DNA from: Thermoplasmata archaeon
GTDB lineage: Archaea; Thermoplasmatota; E2; JACPAO01; JAHFTW01
Assembly: GCA_023269235.1 (NCBI GenBank)
Contig: JAHFTW010000004.1
Location: forward strand, 1-64,000
Direction of reading: 5' to 3'
Length of the DNA: 64,000 nt
Shown here: in pieces, positions 51,309 to 58,959 of the stretch
Layout: every line of letters begins with the position of its first letter
How positions within the stretch are numbered: position 1 is the stretch's first letter
Made by a program: the position numbers and the translations under genes
The notes under the pieces: model-generated
Told to the model about the DNA's origin: nothing
Databases searched by the model: none
What the model saw: only the letters and a program-made list of their open reading frames with translations

Positions 51309-52072
51309 GCCGACAATGTTGAACGCGAGGCCGTTCCGTCAGTGGAAAGCCAAGGCATGGGTGGGGGTGCATCGCAAAAGACCGGCTTGCCAACGCCATC
51401 TGCAAGCGTAGTTGCCACGCTGCCTTCGCTCCACAATACCACATTGCTCCCGGCGGCCTGCTTGCCATCAGTGCGGAGCGCCGCTACACTATCGTAGATG
51501 GCGCCTGCAAAATGGCGCCGAGCGGCCGTCGCCAATACTTGAGTGCCAAGGTGTGGCGACGGACCGCGATTGCCGACGTCCCGGCGGATAGTGCCAGTCC
51601 ACATGGACAGATGCGCCAGGAGGGAACCTTGGGCCAGGGCCGCGAGCCGCAAGTCTAGCAGTTGTTGCGGCGGTACCCGGAACGCATGGAACGAGTAGTC
51701 AGTGGGATCAGTGTCCTGGAAGATTTCGAACGGAACGTCCTCTGGGCTAGTGCACGCATACCATGCATGCTCGTCAGCAGAGTGGAAGCGTGACCCCTTG
51801 CCCTTCCAGACGCCATAGAATTTCGCGATTGGTGAGTTGTCATACAGGTGCGTCGACCCGTGAACAACTACTCCTTCGAACGGGCTTGCCTGAGACTCAG
51901 CAATTTCCAAGACTAAGCGTTGGCGCCCAAGTTCATGGGCCTTACGTTCAATGTTCGTTTCCGGGAACTTGATGCCATAGTTGGCCAAGACGCGTGCCTG
52001 CAATTCAGGGGTCTCGGGATCGTCGGATGCCTCAACAAGAGGGAATCCTTTGCGCTGAATGAAGGCGGCCAT
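51305..52072 (-). CDS. RES-domain protein (putative NAD-degrading toxin)
   Basis: A 255-residue protein. RES-domain features are weak but ordered: GKGSRFHSADEHAWYACTSPEDVPFEIF near residue 90 (the R, Y and E positions of the active site) and GAIYDSVAALRTDGKQAAGSNVVLW near 205, matching the family's Gly-x-x-Tyr-x-Ser ... Asn-x-x-Leu end. RES toxins degrade NAD+. The N-terminus (MAAFIQRKGF) is extra. Its partner upstream by 7 bases is a PLD-like protein rather than the usual Xre-type antitoxin. Confidence 0.55.
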   Translation of the reverse strand: MAAFIQRKGFPLVEASDDPETPELQARVLANYGIKFPETNIERKAHELGRQRLVLEIAESQASPFEGVVVHGSTHLYDNSPIAKFYGVWKGKGSRFHSADEHAWYACTSPEDVPFEIFQDTDPTDYSFHAFRVPPQQLLDLRLAALAQGSLLAHLSMWTGTIRRDVGNRGPSPHLGTQVLATAARRHFAGAIYDSVAALRTDGKQAAGSNVVLWSEGSVATTLADGVGKPVFCDAPPPMPWLSTDGTASRSTLSA

Positions 52073-52079
52073 TGAAATC

Positions 52080-52832
52080 CTATGCGAGCGGCGTCGCAGT
52101 CGTCCAGACCTTATCGAAGAACGCGCGATCCTCCAGATCTGGTTCAAGCCGAATGGCCTCATTCTTGTGTAGGGAATTCAAGGACAGACCCAGTAGGAGA
52201 GATTGCCCCCCGCTCAGAAGCATGAAGCGACGATGTTCCGACCCTGACATGATTCGGATTTCACCCGTGATCTTGAGTTGTGCCAGCCACATGTCAAAGC
52301 CAGCCTTCGTCAGGGTGGGAATTTGCCCGGTGGTCTTCGCAGTACTCAGCACACGAACCCCGTTCGTTACCGTGCCCCGGCCGAACGAGAGAACCTTGAT
52401 CAGTTCAGCAAGAGACCGGTTTTCTAGGTAGGGGTCGAAAATGGCCTGTACGGTTTCTGTGCCGACAAGGCTCGAAATCGTTGCCAAGTTAGAGGCGGGT
52501 GAATCTTGAGCAAGGCGACCGGAGGTTGGCGACCTTGCCCACCCCGCGCCGAGCACACGCTGAGCAATTCCATCCACAGCGCTCCGAAGTTGGGCTGAAG
52601 TTGAGACATCTGCAATTGACCACGGTTGGCCGAATTCTTCGGCCTGCACTTGGCAGCCTCCGGCGGTAAGAACGAAGTTGATCCGCTGGCGCTCGGTCAA
52701 AGCAAGGACGAGGAAATGCGGCCCTTGAGAACCTTGGAAAACCTGGTAGCCGCGTTGGCTTTGTTCGGTGAGGTAGCGAACGACGTCGTCACGCCCAAGC
52801 GACGTAGCCGGCATCTGCGGGAACTCGTTCAC
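52080..52832 (-). CDS. PLD-like fold protein paired with the RES gene
   Basis: A 250-residue protein starting at GTG 52832. From residue 120 it shows the non-catalytic PLD pattern seen in small defence or helicase-associated proteins: QAIFDPYLENRSLAELIKVL, GVRVLSTAK, then GEIRIMSGSEHRRFMLLSGGQSLLLGLSLNSL with a single H-x-R-F element, and EDRAFFDKVWTTA. The N-terminal 90 residues are a separate alpha-beta domain. It could be an antitoxin or sensor for the RES protein. A CGTTTAGG element near 52880 could be its promoter. Confidence 0.5.
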   Translation of the reverse strand: MNEFPQMPATSLGRDDVVRYLTEQSQRGYQVFQGSQGPHFLVLALTERQRINFVLTAGGCQVQAEEFGQPWSIADVSTSAQLRSAVDGIAQRVLGAGWARSPTSGRLAQDSPASNLATISSLVGTETVQAIFDPYLENRSLAELIKVLSFGRGTVTNGVRVLSTAKTTGQIPTLTKAGFDMWLAQLKITGEIRIMSGSEHRRFMLLSGGQSLLLGLSLNSLHKNEAIRLEPDLEDRAFFDKVWTTATPLA

Positions 52833-53187
52833 GAGATTGAATGATCGACTGGTCTCTTAGCATTCGCGGACAGCCCCTAAACGGCGCCGCGATTCGACGC
52901 CCAAATCGAGCCTTTCCTGCTGAACCTCGATTCCCCGCTATTCACTTCCCAGCTCAGCCTTGAACGAATGGACCCGCTTGGGACGAACGCGAGGCCAATG
53001 GTTGGACGAGGTCCCCGTTACTAGTTGGAGGGCCGGCCGTCCTGAGGATGGTAGCCCAGGTCCCTTGCGTGCGAGGAGGGAGGATGGGCTCGTCCCGATT
53101 TGGCGGAAAAACTTATGGCCGACCGTTGTGTGCCACCTATGGGGACGCATTGGCGTCTTCCAACGAACCTGTGGAGGTTCGACGCAC
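52833..53187. other. intergenic region carrying the second att-like repeat
   Basis: A 355-base gap between the divergent PLD-like and HEAT genes. It contains the decayed tRNA 3'-end copy, a TATA-like ACTTATGG (53110-53117) and a Shine-Dalgarno GGAGGT before the HEAT gene ATG. Both strands have open frames here, but with poor codon use, and I see no gene. Confidence 0.5.
52927..52990 (+). repeat. second copy of the tRNA 3'-end repeat (att-like)
   Basis: TCGATTCCCCGCTATTCACT at 52927-52946 differs from the tRNA-proximal copy (50051-50070) by one base. The following 40 bases (CTTGAACGAATGGACCCGCTT) remain similar to the first copy. Together the copies flank 2.86 kb holding three genes, as expected for an element inserted in the tRNA gene. 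Confidence 0.65.
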
Positions 53188-54192
53188 ATGAGCTACGGAG
53201 CTACTGAACGCCTCGAAGAACAAGTGGACATCCTCGTACAGGATGCATCGCCGTCGGCCATCGTCCAGATGAGCCTGCTAGGGGCTCCCGCAGTCCCGCA
53301 TCTTGTAAAACGGCTCAACGAAGAGGAAACCGATGGGTACGGAAAGGTCGGACCAGCTCTCCCCGGACACAAGGCTGAGGCCGTGTCTCGGGCCTTGGGA
53401 ATGATTGGTCACCCCGCCGCGATTCCTGTCCTTGCAAAGCTCTTGCAGAGGGCTGACGATCGCAGTTACCGCGCCCCCGCGAATGCCCTTCGCAAGATTG
53501 GAACCAACGAAGCCCTTGAGACCTTGGTTTCCCGCTTGGACCTCTTTGACCCACGCCACGCCGTGGACACGCTGGAATCCTTCGGGGACAGTGGGACGCG
53601 CGCGGCGCTTCGACTAGTTTCAGAGGCAAAAGGCAAGGTTCAGCGGGTAGCCATGCATGTCTCAGTTGCACGAAATCCCGTCGAGTCAACCCCAAAACTC
53701 CTTCAGGTCCTGGGAAGCGGAGAGCCCACCAGCCGCATCCTTGCCGCAGGTTTGCTCGCCTCTTGCACGAATGTTCCAGCCAAGCCGCTCATGGACGCCT
53801 GGCAGCAATCCATCAAGGCCGAGAAGGCCGCCGCGGGCTATACGAATCGCCTCCCGGAGGATGAACGGTTTGCTGTGCGCGAAGACTACCAACGCAACGT
53901 TCTCGCGGCCATCTACTTCACCCAAAAGGCCGAGTCGGTGCCCGAAATGCTCCCGACTGCGGCCATTGAACTTGAGGTGGGGCGAACAGGAAGAGACAGT
54001 GTCCTTGGCATCATTGCCTGCTACGGCGACAAGGCGCTTCGCTTCCTCGAAGGCCGTTCAATTGAGTCGTATCCGGCCAGCCTTCATGCGGTTTGCAACC
54101 ACCTAGCCTATCGGATTCGCAATAACGGCCTCAGCTACCTGGCCAGCAAACTGGAAGTTGCTCCAAGCCAACGGGAGCATTGGGCGGTGTAA
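53188..54192 (+). CDS. HEAT-repeat protein, island-encoded
   Basis: A 334-residue all-helical protein. Repeats are visible, e.g. GHKAEAVSRALGMIGHPAAIPVLAKLL and RAPANALRKIGTNEALETLVSRL, typical PBS/HEAT units for protein binding. The start ATG 53188 has GGAGGT 12 bases upstream; upstream in-frame sequence is not convincing. Its end overlaps the PIN-domain gene, so the two probably act together. No enzymatic motif. Confidence 0.6.
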   Translation: MSYGATERLEEQVDILVQDASPSAIVQMSLLGAPAVPHLVKRLNEEETDGYGKVGPALPGHKAEAVSRALGMIGHPAAIPVLAKLLQRADDRSYRAPANALRKIGTNEALETLVSRLDLFDPRHAVDTLESFGDSGTRAALRLVSEAKGKVQRVAMHVSVARNPVESTPKLLQVLGSGEPTSRILAAGLLASCTNVPAKPLMDAWQQSIKAEKAAAGYTNRLPEDERFAVREDYQRNVLAAIYFTQKAESVPEMLPTAAIELEVGRTGRDSVLGIIACYGDKALRFLEGRSIESYPASLHAVCNHLAYRIRNNGLSYLASKLEVAPSQREHWAV

Positions 54193-55136
54193 GCTTGACG
54201 ACCATCGGGGACCAGAACCCCGGATTCGCCGCATCCTGGTCGAACGGATACCATCCGTTGGGAACAGCGAATTCAGTTGAAGGTCGCCTCTTCGTCGTAA
54301 TGTTGCATGCAGGGAACAAGCGCGGCGAGCCCTTTCTTCTTCCGAACACGCGCCGTCTTGCCGTGCTCGATGGCCGCGATGCAAGCCGTGGCAAGGCAGA
54401 GCCTGGGAAATGGCTGATTGGTCGGGCTGAGACCCTCCGCGGATCAAGGCACACTGCCTTCCACGTGTTGCAACGTCTCACGCCTGGCGCTCTCGCTAGA
54501 GCCCGTACCCAAGAGCGTTCAGATCTTCTCCGGCAGATGCTCGGCGCCCAAAGAGAGGCATTGGTCAGGCTCCGCGAGGGGCTCGAGACTGCGGAGCCCT
54601 CGGGACGACGGGATGAGTTCCGGACAACCTTGAATCGCGTGCTTGCCAACCGGGAACCTAACCCAGTTCGCGAATACGCAGAGCTTAGGCGTCCACTCCA
54701 GGACTATTGCAGCGAACTGCGTAGATCGAACCCGCGGCAGCGGGAGGTCGCTATCATCGACACCAGTGTTTTCATCGACGCTGACAAGAACCCCGACGGC
54801 GCCTCGAGGGAATTCCTTGATTGGGGTAGCGACGACTACGAGCTACTGACGACAGAAGGAGTTGCAGCCGAGCTTCGCGTCGGAGCCATGGCCGTCCCAA
54901 CCAACGTAAAGCTTGTTCCCGAGGCTCCCTTAACGGCAATGATTGTTGACGCAGGAATCGAGGTTGGAACAAGACGAAACAAGGCCATTTCACGAGTCGA
55001 CCTTGGGGCCGTTGCGACCGCTCTGGCCTGGAACCCAACTGCTCGCGTGGTCACACATGACGCCGACTTCTGGGCGGTACGAGATCTCCTGCTTGTCCGA
55101 GGAGGCCCCGAGTTCTACGTGGTCCGCCCTTGCTAG
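54180..55136 (+). CDS. C-terminal PIN-domain ribonuclease with novel N-terminal region
   Basis: A 318-residue protein. The last 130 residues are a PIN domain: VAIIDTSVFIDADKN (first Asp), TTEGVAAELRVGAM (Glu), RVDLGAVATALAW (Asp) and VVTHDADFWAVRDL (Asp), the four acids of the Mg2+ nuclease site. Residues 1-190 are unrecognised; 95-170 are helical and Arg-rich. The start is uncertain: TTG 54180 overlaps the HEAT gene, and a TTG at 54195 is an alternative. A VapC-like toxin or RNA-processing role is likely. Confidence 0.6.
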   Translation: MGGVSLTTIGDQNPGFAASWSNGYHPLGTANSVEGRLFVVMLHAGNKRGEPFLLPNTRRLAVLDGRDASRGKAEPGKWLIGRAETLRGSRHTAFHVLQRLTPGALARARTQERSDLLRQMLGAQREALVRLREGLETAEPSGRRDEFRTTLNRVLANREPNPVREYAELRRPLQDYCSELRRSNPRQREVAIIDTSVFIDADKNPDGASREFLDWGSDDYELLTTEGVAAELRVGAMAVPTNVKLVPEAPLTAMIVDAGIEVGTRRNKAISRVDLGAVATALAWNPTARVVTHDADFWAVRDLLLVRGGPEFYVVRPC

Positions 55137-55151
55137 TTGTCTCGTGCTATT

Positions 55152-55397
55152 TCAGCCGTCGGCCCGGGCCAACGTCTCTCGCACAAGCTCCAGAATCTGG
55201 CGGCGGAATCTTGGCGCCAACAGGTCTCGAACTTCTTCGAGGCTGAGCCTGTTGCCTTCCATGGCGGCGGTGCCGTACGCGTTCTTGGCCAGCGCATCTT
55301 GACGCAAACTGAGCGTTTGGATTTTGGACCACAGGCCGGGGTGAAGGCTGGCCGTGGCCCGGAGGCGGGATTCGAGGTCTGGTGGGATCACAACCAT
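55152..55397 (-). CDS. small protein with Fic-type inhibitory helix motif (fragment or antitoxin)
   Basis: An 81-residue protein. The segment YGTAAMEGNRLSLEEVRDLL matches the N-terminal part of Fic proteins, and TAAMEGN fits the (S/T)xxxE(G/N) helix that blocks AMP transfer in Fic enzymes and their antitoxins. The Fic catalytic loop HPFx(D/E)GN is absent here and in the flanking genes. It is therefore either the remnant of a broken fic gene or a stand-alone inhibitor. It lies convergent with the PIN gene. Confidence 0.45.
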   Translation of the reverse strand: MVVIPPDLESRLRATASLHPGLWSKIQTLSLRQDALAKNAYGTAAMEGNRLSLEEVRDLLAPRFRRQILELVRETLARADG

Positions 55398-55431
55398 AGA
55401 ACTCGACACCCATCTTGGATGTTGCCAGGGG

Positions 55432-55680
55432 TTAGCCGGTTGTTTCGGCCTCTTCCTGTGGGGTTCCGGACGACGACACTGCGAATTCGTAGGCATCCGC
55501 CGCGTTGCGTACCCGCCCCTGTCCACCCGCACTGTGGACGACGGCTTCTTCGGCTCCCCAAAGAGTGTAGAACAAGACTGCTCGGTGCAGGTCGGATGTC
55601 CAGACGCCTCGATCCGCGAAGAATTCCCAATCGGTTTGCGGGTTCTGGCGGGCGATGACCCACCTTTGGCGGAGGTCCAT
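55432..55680 (-). CDS. small hypothetical protein downstream of the recombinase operon
   Basis: An 82-residue protein (MDLRQRWVIARQNPQTDWEFFADRG at the start is too long to show fully) with a Trp/Tyr/Phe-rich first half and a polar second half ending in Glu/Thr. It begins 53 bases after the third recombinase stop in the same direction and may belong to its transcript. No family recognised. Confidence 0.4.
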   Translation of the reverse strand: MDLRQRWVIARQNPQTDWEFFADRGVWTSDLHRAVLFYTLWGAEEAVVHSAGGQGRVRNAADAYEFAVSSSGTPQEEAETTG

Positions 55681-55733
55681 GGGGGCGCATCAAACCGGCA
55701 ACCGTTTCACGAAATCGAGGGGGGAAGTGAAAC

Positions 55734-56909
55734 CTATCCGTAACCCAGGTCGTTGTCCTTTGTTGGCGGCTTGACGGCTTCGGACAGAAGGCCACGGCGA
55801 AGCTCGTCGTCGAATTCCTGCTGGGAGATCTTGCCGCGCTTGAGGTCGATGTACAGGGAGCCGATGCGTTCCGCAGGGGACTTTGACACGTTGACACCGG
55901 GAAGAAGATCGCGGCGAGCCATGCGGTCGTCGATGGTGGGCTGGTTGTAGTGTTTCTCGAAGATTTTTGCCGTGATTCCCAACTGTTCGCGCGCAAGGCG
56001 TGGGTTGTCTCGCGCCATGTGCGTGCCCACACTCTTGCGAGGAACATGGGTGGTTACGCGCTTGCGCAATCCCGCCAATTCGGCCAATTTGTGAAGACCT
56101 TCGTTGACCGTCTTGTACGTCACGACAGCCCCACGGGGACCCATGAGGAGAGGAGTTTTGTCCTCGCCTTGCCATGTACCGGCCTTGATGAGGAAGGCGC
56201 GCTGCTCCGCAATTGCGCGCAGGGCTCGATCCGTAACGAGCGCCTCGTGGGATTCCTTGTTCTTGACCTTGGGAAAATTGATGATCCCGCGGTGGAAATC
56301 TACCTGCTGGAACGTGGTTTTCGGGGAGCCAATTGAATCCCAACGTCCGGCGCTGCTCATGGCGACCTCGAGGAAGAGGCCGACCGCGTTGCGGTAGTGG
56401 GCGTTCTGCATTCCGAGCTCCGGAAGGTGGCTCAGCATGGCTTCCATGTCCTCGATTGTAAGGTGGTCGCCTTGCTTGGCGGTCTGGCGAAAGACCTTCA
56501 TTTTGAGGCAGCCGTCAGTGCCGGGTCGCTGGTCCCCTTGTCCCATTAGCAAATTTTGGACGGAATTCCAATCTTTCGAGAGGTTATGACAGTAATTTTC
56601 GGAGAGAATTTCGCTTTGGATCTGCGCTCTAAGAAACGCTCGGTATTCCGTGATGGACTTCGTGTCAACTGTCGCCATGTCGAGGCCGCGCTGGGCCAAG
56701 TCGCGGAGGATTTTGCAAAGCACCACAGTCTTGTTTCGCTTAGTGCTGGGCTCGAGGATGCGCTTAGCGTGAAAGTCCTCCATGATGAGATCGGCTGCCT
56801 GCTTTGGCGGAAGACCGGCGTAGCGGGCGCGGTCAATGACCTCGACTTTGGCTGCCTCGGGCGCCACGAAGGAGCCGAAGCTGGGCTTAGTGGACTTCGG
56901 GGTCGTCAC
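55734..56909 (-). CDS. tyrosine recombinase 3 of the island operon
   Basis: A 391-residue site-specific recombinase. I start it at GTG 56909 because the upstream frame overlaps another gene. The N-terminal SAM-like core-binding domain spans 20-160. Catalytic elements: Arg in SSAGRWDSIG, Lys in FPKVKNKESHE, His and Arg in TTHVPRKSVGTHMA, and the nucleophile Tyr in EKHYNQP. The second His is replaced (QLGITAK). The C-terminus has a SHOCT-like segment (GSLYIDLKRGKISQQEFDDEL). It is the most intact of three recombinase-like proteins of this operon. Confidence 0.75.
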   Translation of the reverse strand: MTTPKSTKPSFGSFVAPEAAKVEVIDRARYAGLPPKQAADLIMEDFHAKRILEPSTKRNKTVVLCKILRDLAQRGLDMATVDTKSITEYRAFLRAQIQSEILSENYCHNLSKDWNSVQNLLMGQGDQRPGTDGCLKMKVFRQTAKQGDHLTIEDMEAMLSHLPELGMQNAHYRNAVGLFLEVAMSSAGRWDSIGSPKTTFQQVDFHRGIINFPKVKNKESHEALVTDRALRAIAEQRAFLIKAGTWQGEDKTPLLMGPRGAVVTYKTVNEGLHKLAELAGLRKRVTTHVPRKSVGTHMARDNPRLAREQLGITAKIFEKHYNQPTIDDRMARRDLLPGVNVSKSPAERIGSLYIDLKRGKISQQEFDDELRRGLLSEAVKPPTKDNDLGYG

Positions 56910-57213
56910 GGACGTCCGCCTCCTCTTTGGCTTGACGGATGGGCAACTGGCCAAGGCCGCGGAGAACGTGGCGGGTCCGGACCTTCGGAGTCGCGGGAGT
57001 GCGGCCTTGGATTTGCCTCGAGGTGGCCTGCGCTTGCCATGACCTGGCAATCGCGGCGATGAGGTCCGTGACGAGGTCTTGGATCGCTTCATCGAGTTCG
57101 TCGACGGCATCGTCTTCCATGCTGCTTGCGCCCGTCTGGTCAAGCACTCGCTTGCGCAGTGTGGCCTTGCTTGCGTGATGGATCCCGTGCTTCGGGGGTT
57201 CGCGCTTGGTCAT
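56887..57213 (-). CDS. putative histone-fold protein in the recombinase operon
   Basis: A 108-residue protein. Residues 15-85 follow the histone-fold plan: a short helix with basic residues (SKATLRKRVLDQTGA), a loop, a long amphipathic helix (EDDAVDELDEAIQDLVTDLIAAIARSW), a loop with Arg-Thr, and a final short helix (PKVRTRHVLRGLG). The match is by pattern only. The ATG at 57213 is 8 bases after the nuclease stop; the 3' end overlaps recombinase 3 by 23 bases. It may fold DNA at recombination sites. Confidence 0.45.
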   Translation of the reverse strand: MTKREPPKHGIHHASKATLRKRVLDQTGASSMEDDAVDELDEAIQDLVTDLIAAIARSWQAQATSRQIQGRTPATPKVRTRHVLRGLGQLPIRQAKEEADVRDDPEVH

Positions 57214-57220
57214 GGGCGCC

Positions 57221-57718
57221 TCAACGAGGATTAGCGCCCTCGGGCGCTCCAGCTTGGTCATCACGGTCTTCACTGGCCGCCGGCGCGGCCCGCCCCACGG
57301 CCGCGCGGCGAACCACGTGGGCATGATCTCCGTCGATGGCCTGGTAGTTGTTGCAGCGGCGGTAAATCTGGAAGTACAGGGTCTGCCGGGGCTTGCCGTT
57401 GCGGCCATCCAGGCGCTTGCCGCCGCCAATCCAGCGCCAGATTTCCACCGAGTCGTGGGTATCGTTCCACGGGACGGCCTCAAGTTCGCGAATCTTGCGT
57501 CCGATGTTGCGGCCGCCCGTCACCTGAACCCAACGCGTTGGGCCCGAGTTCTTGGCGAGGAGGTCGATGCAGCCGAAGACGTCACTGGCGACCATAATCC
57601 ACCCGCGGCCCGTGCGAATCGGTGTTCGCGTGCAGCGATGCACCGTGTAGCCTTGGTCTTCGAGGATGCGGATGGCCTCGCGTTCGATGGCGGTTCCTTT
57701 GGCGACATTGTTGGCCAT
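57221..57718 (-). CDS. resolvase-like (PD-(D/E)XK fold) protein in the recombinase operon
   Basis: A 165-residue protein resembling Holliday junction resolvases of the Hjc type or related nuclease folds. It opens KGTAIEREAIRILEDQGYTVHRC (basic helix with Glu), then SDVFGCIDLLAKN (Asp) and RWVQVTGGRN. The last strand would normally read E/Q-x-K but here is QVT, so the catalytic Lys may be missing or shifted. The C-terminal 40 residues are Arg/Ala-rich. It lies 2 bases from recombinase 2. Confidence 0.5.
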   Translation of the reverse strand: MANNVAKGTAIEREAIRILEDQGYTVHRCTRTPIRTGRGWIMVASDVFGCIDLLAKNSGPTRWVQVTGGRNIGRKIRELEAVPWNDTHDSVEIWRWIGGGKRLDGRNGKPRQTLYFQIYRRCNNYQAIDGDHAHVVRRAAVGRAAPAASEDRDDQAGAPEGANPR

Positions 57719-57719
57719 G

Positions 57720-58958
57720 CTAGTCCTCCGCGAGAGCCAGTTCGGCGCCGAGCTCCAACCGAAGCTGGTCCGCGTCGAGGGGAATCGTGTTCGCGTTGCG
57801 CAGAGGGTGGCCGCAGTGACGACACGCCTGGTCCGCTAGGCCGTGTGGGCCGCGGCAGCGCGTGCAATACCTGCCCTTCGTTGGCTTGCCCTGGAGTTCA
57901 TCCATAATTTGGACGACTTCCTCGAGCCCCAGTTTCGTGTAGCGCATGCCCATTTGACTCATCGGGCTGTGTGCGAACTTGAGGCGCATGTCGCGATCTG
58001 AGTCTCCACTGGCTGCGGCCTGGTTGTGGCCGAGCCGGCGGAACGATTGCACCCCATAGTAGGGCAGTTTGGCCTTGCCGCAGGCACGCCGAATCAGGCG
58101 ATCAGCCGTCGCTCGGTGCATCGGGGCGCAGACTCCTTTGCTAGCCTGCCACGGATCGGGAAGGAGAGGGGCGTTGGGGTCGTCCTTCTTCGGATGCAAA
58201 GACAGCAGGTGGAGGAGGGCGTTTGTTTGGTCGCGGTTGTGGTAGAGGGTCACGGTCTTCTTGTTGCGGTAGCCGCGCGGCACGTCGACGGTGGCCAAGT
58301 CGCCCTCGATGCGCAGGTGTTTCCGGGCGGTGCGCAGGAAGGGTGTGCCGCGGGTGTGGGGAAGAATCTGGATTAGGTACGTAGCGGTGGCCTTGTGCAG
58401 TGCCGGGAGCCGAATTTTCGGGCAGGCAGCCAGCATCTTGACGCGGTGCTCCTCCTTGAGCCAAGTTCTCTTCCGGGGTCGGCCTTTTGGCAGGTCAATG
58501 AGGCCATCTTGGTAGACCAGGTTCCGCGCCTGCTCTTCGGCCTCCTTGGTTGTCACGCGTTGGCGAATCAGATGGAAGCGAACGTACTCGGAAAGTTGCT
58601 TCATCTGTTCACGGCGAGTGCTGGCCGAAACGGGCCGCATGCGAGTTTCGTGAAGCTTCGTTCCCGCCCGAGGGTACTGAGGCCATGCAGGCGTGTTTGC
58701 CCAAGCGCGTACGACTTCCTGGGACGGCGGTGCCAGCGAGGCGCTTCCGACCAAAGTGGCCATGCGGACCAGAGGCCGGAGCACGTCCTGAACCGTAGAG
58801 AGGGTCTTGCGGTTGCGCGCCAAGTTGGCCAAGTAGGCATGAACCTCGCGGACTTGTCGTTCCGTGTTCAAACGTGAAAGGTGACTCAGCACTTGCACTG
58901 CCTCGCGTCGGTGCCAGGTCTTCTTGACCCACGTTTCAATGTCGGGTGGCAGCTTCAT
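57720..58958 (-). CDS. tyrosine recombinase-like protein 2 with zinc ribbon
   Basis: A 412-residue protein. The catalytic region is recognisable at 200-345: Arg in ILPHTRGTPFLRTARK, Lys in YRNKKTVTLY, a shifted H-x-x-R in GVQSFRRLGHNQAAASG (Gln replaces His), a His in KFAHSPMSQ and Tyr in MRYTKLG. The C-terminus carries a Cys4 ribbon (CTRCRGPHGLADQACRHC). Related in plan to the upstream protein. TAG and ATG of adjacent genes lie in the same TAGCATG junction, suggesting duplication of coupling sites. Confidence 0.6.
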   Translation of the reverse strand: MKLPPDIETWVKKTWHRREAVQVLSHLSRLNTERQVREVHAYLANLARNRKTLSTVQDVLRPLVRMATLVGSASLAPPSQEVVRAWANTPAWPQYPRAGTKLHETRMRPVSASTRREQMKQLSEYVRFHLIRQRVTTKEAEEQARNLVYQDGLIDLPKGRPRKRTWLKEEHRVKMLAACPKIRLPALHKATATYLIQILPHTRGTPFLRTARKHLRIEGDLATVDVPRGYRNKKTVTLYHNRDQTNALLHLLSLHPKKDDPNAPLLPDPWQASKGVCAPMHRATADRLIRRACGKAKLPYYGVQSFRRLGHNQAAASGDSDRDMRLKFAHSPMSQMGMRYTKLGLEEVVQIMDELQGKPTKGRYCTRCRGPHGLADQACRHCGHPLRNANTIPLDADQLRLELGAELALAED

Positions 58959-58959
58959 G

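Noticed and set aside
52960-53187. N-terminal extension of the HEAT-repeat protein
   Set aside because: It covers the att-like repeat and TATA region and has no helical repeat character; the ATG at 53188 has a Shine-Dalgarno site.
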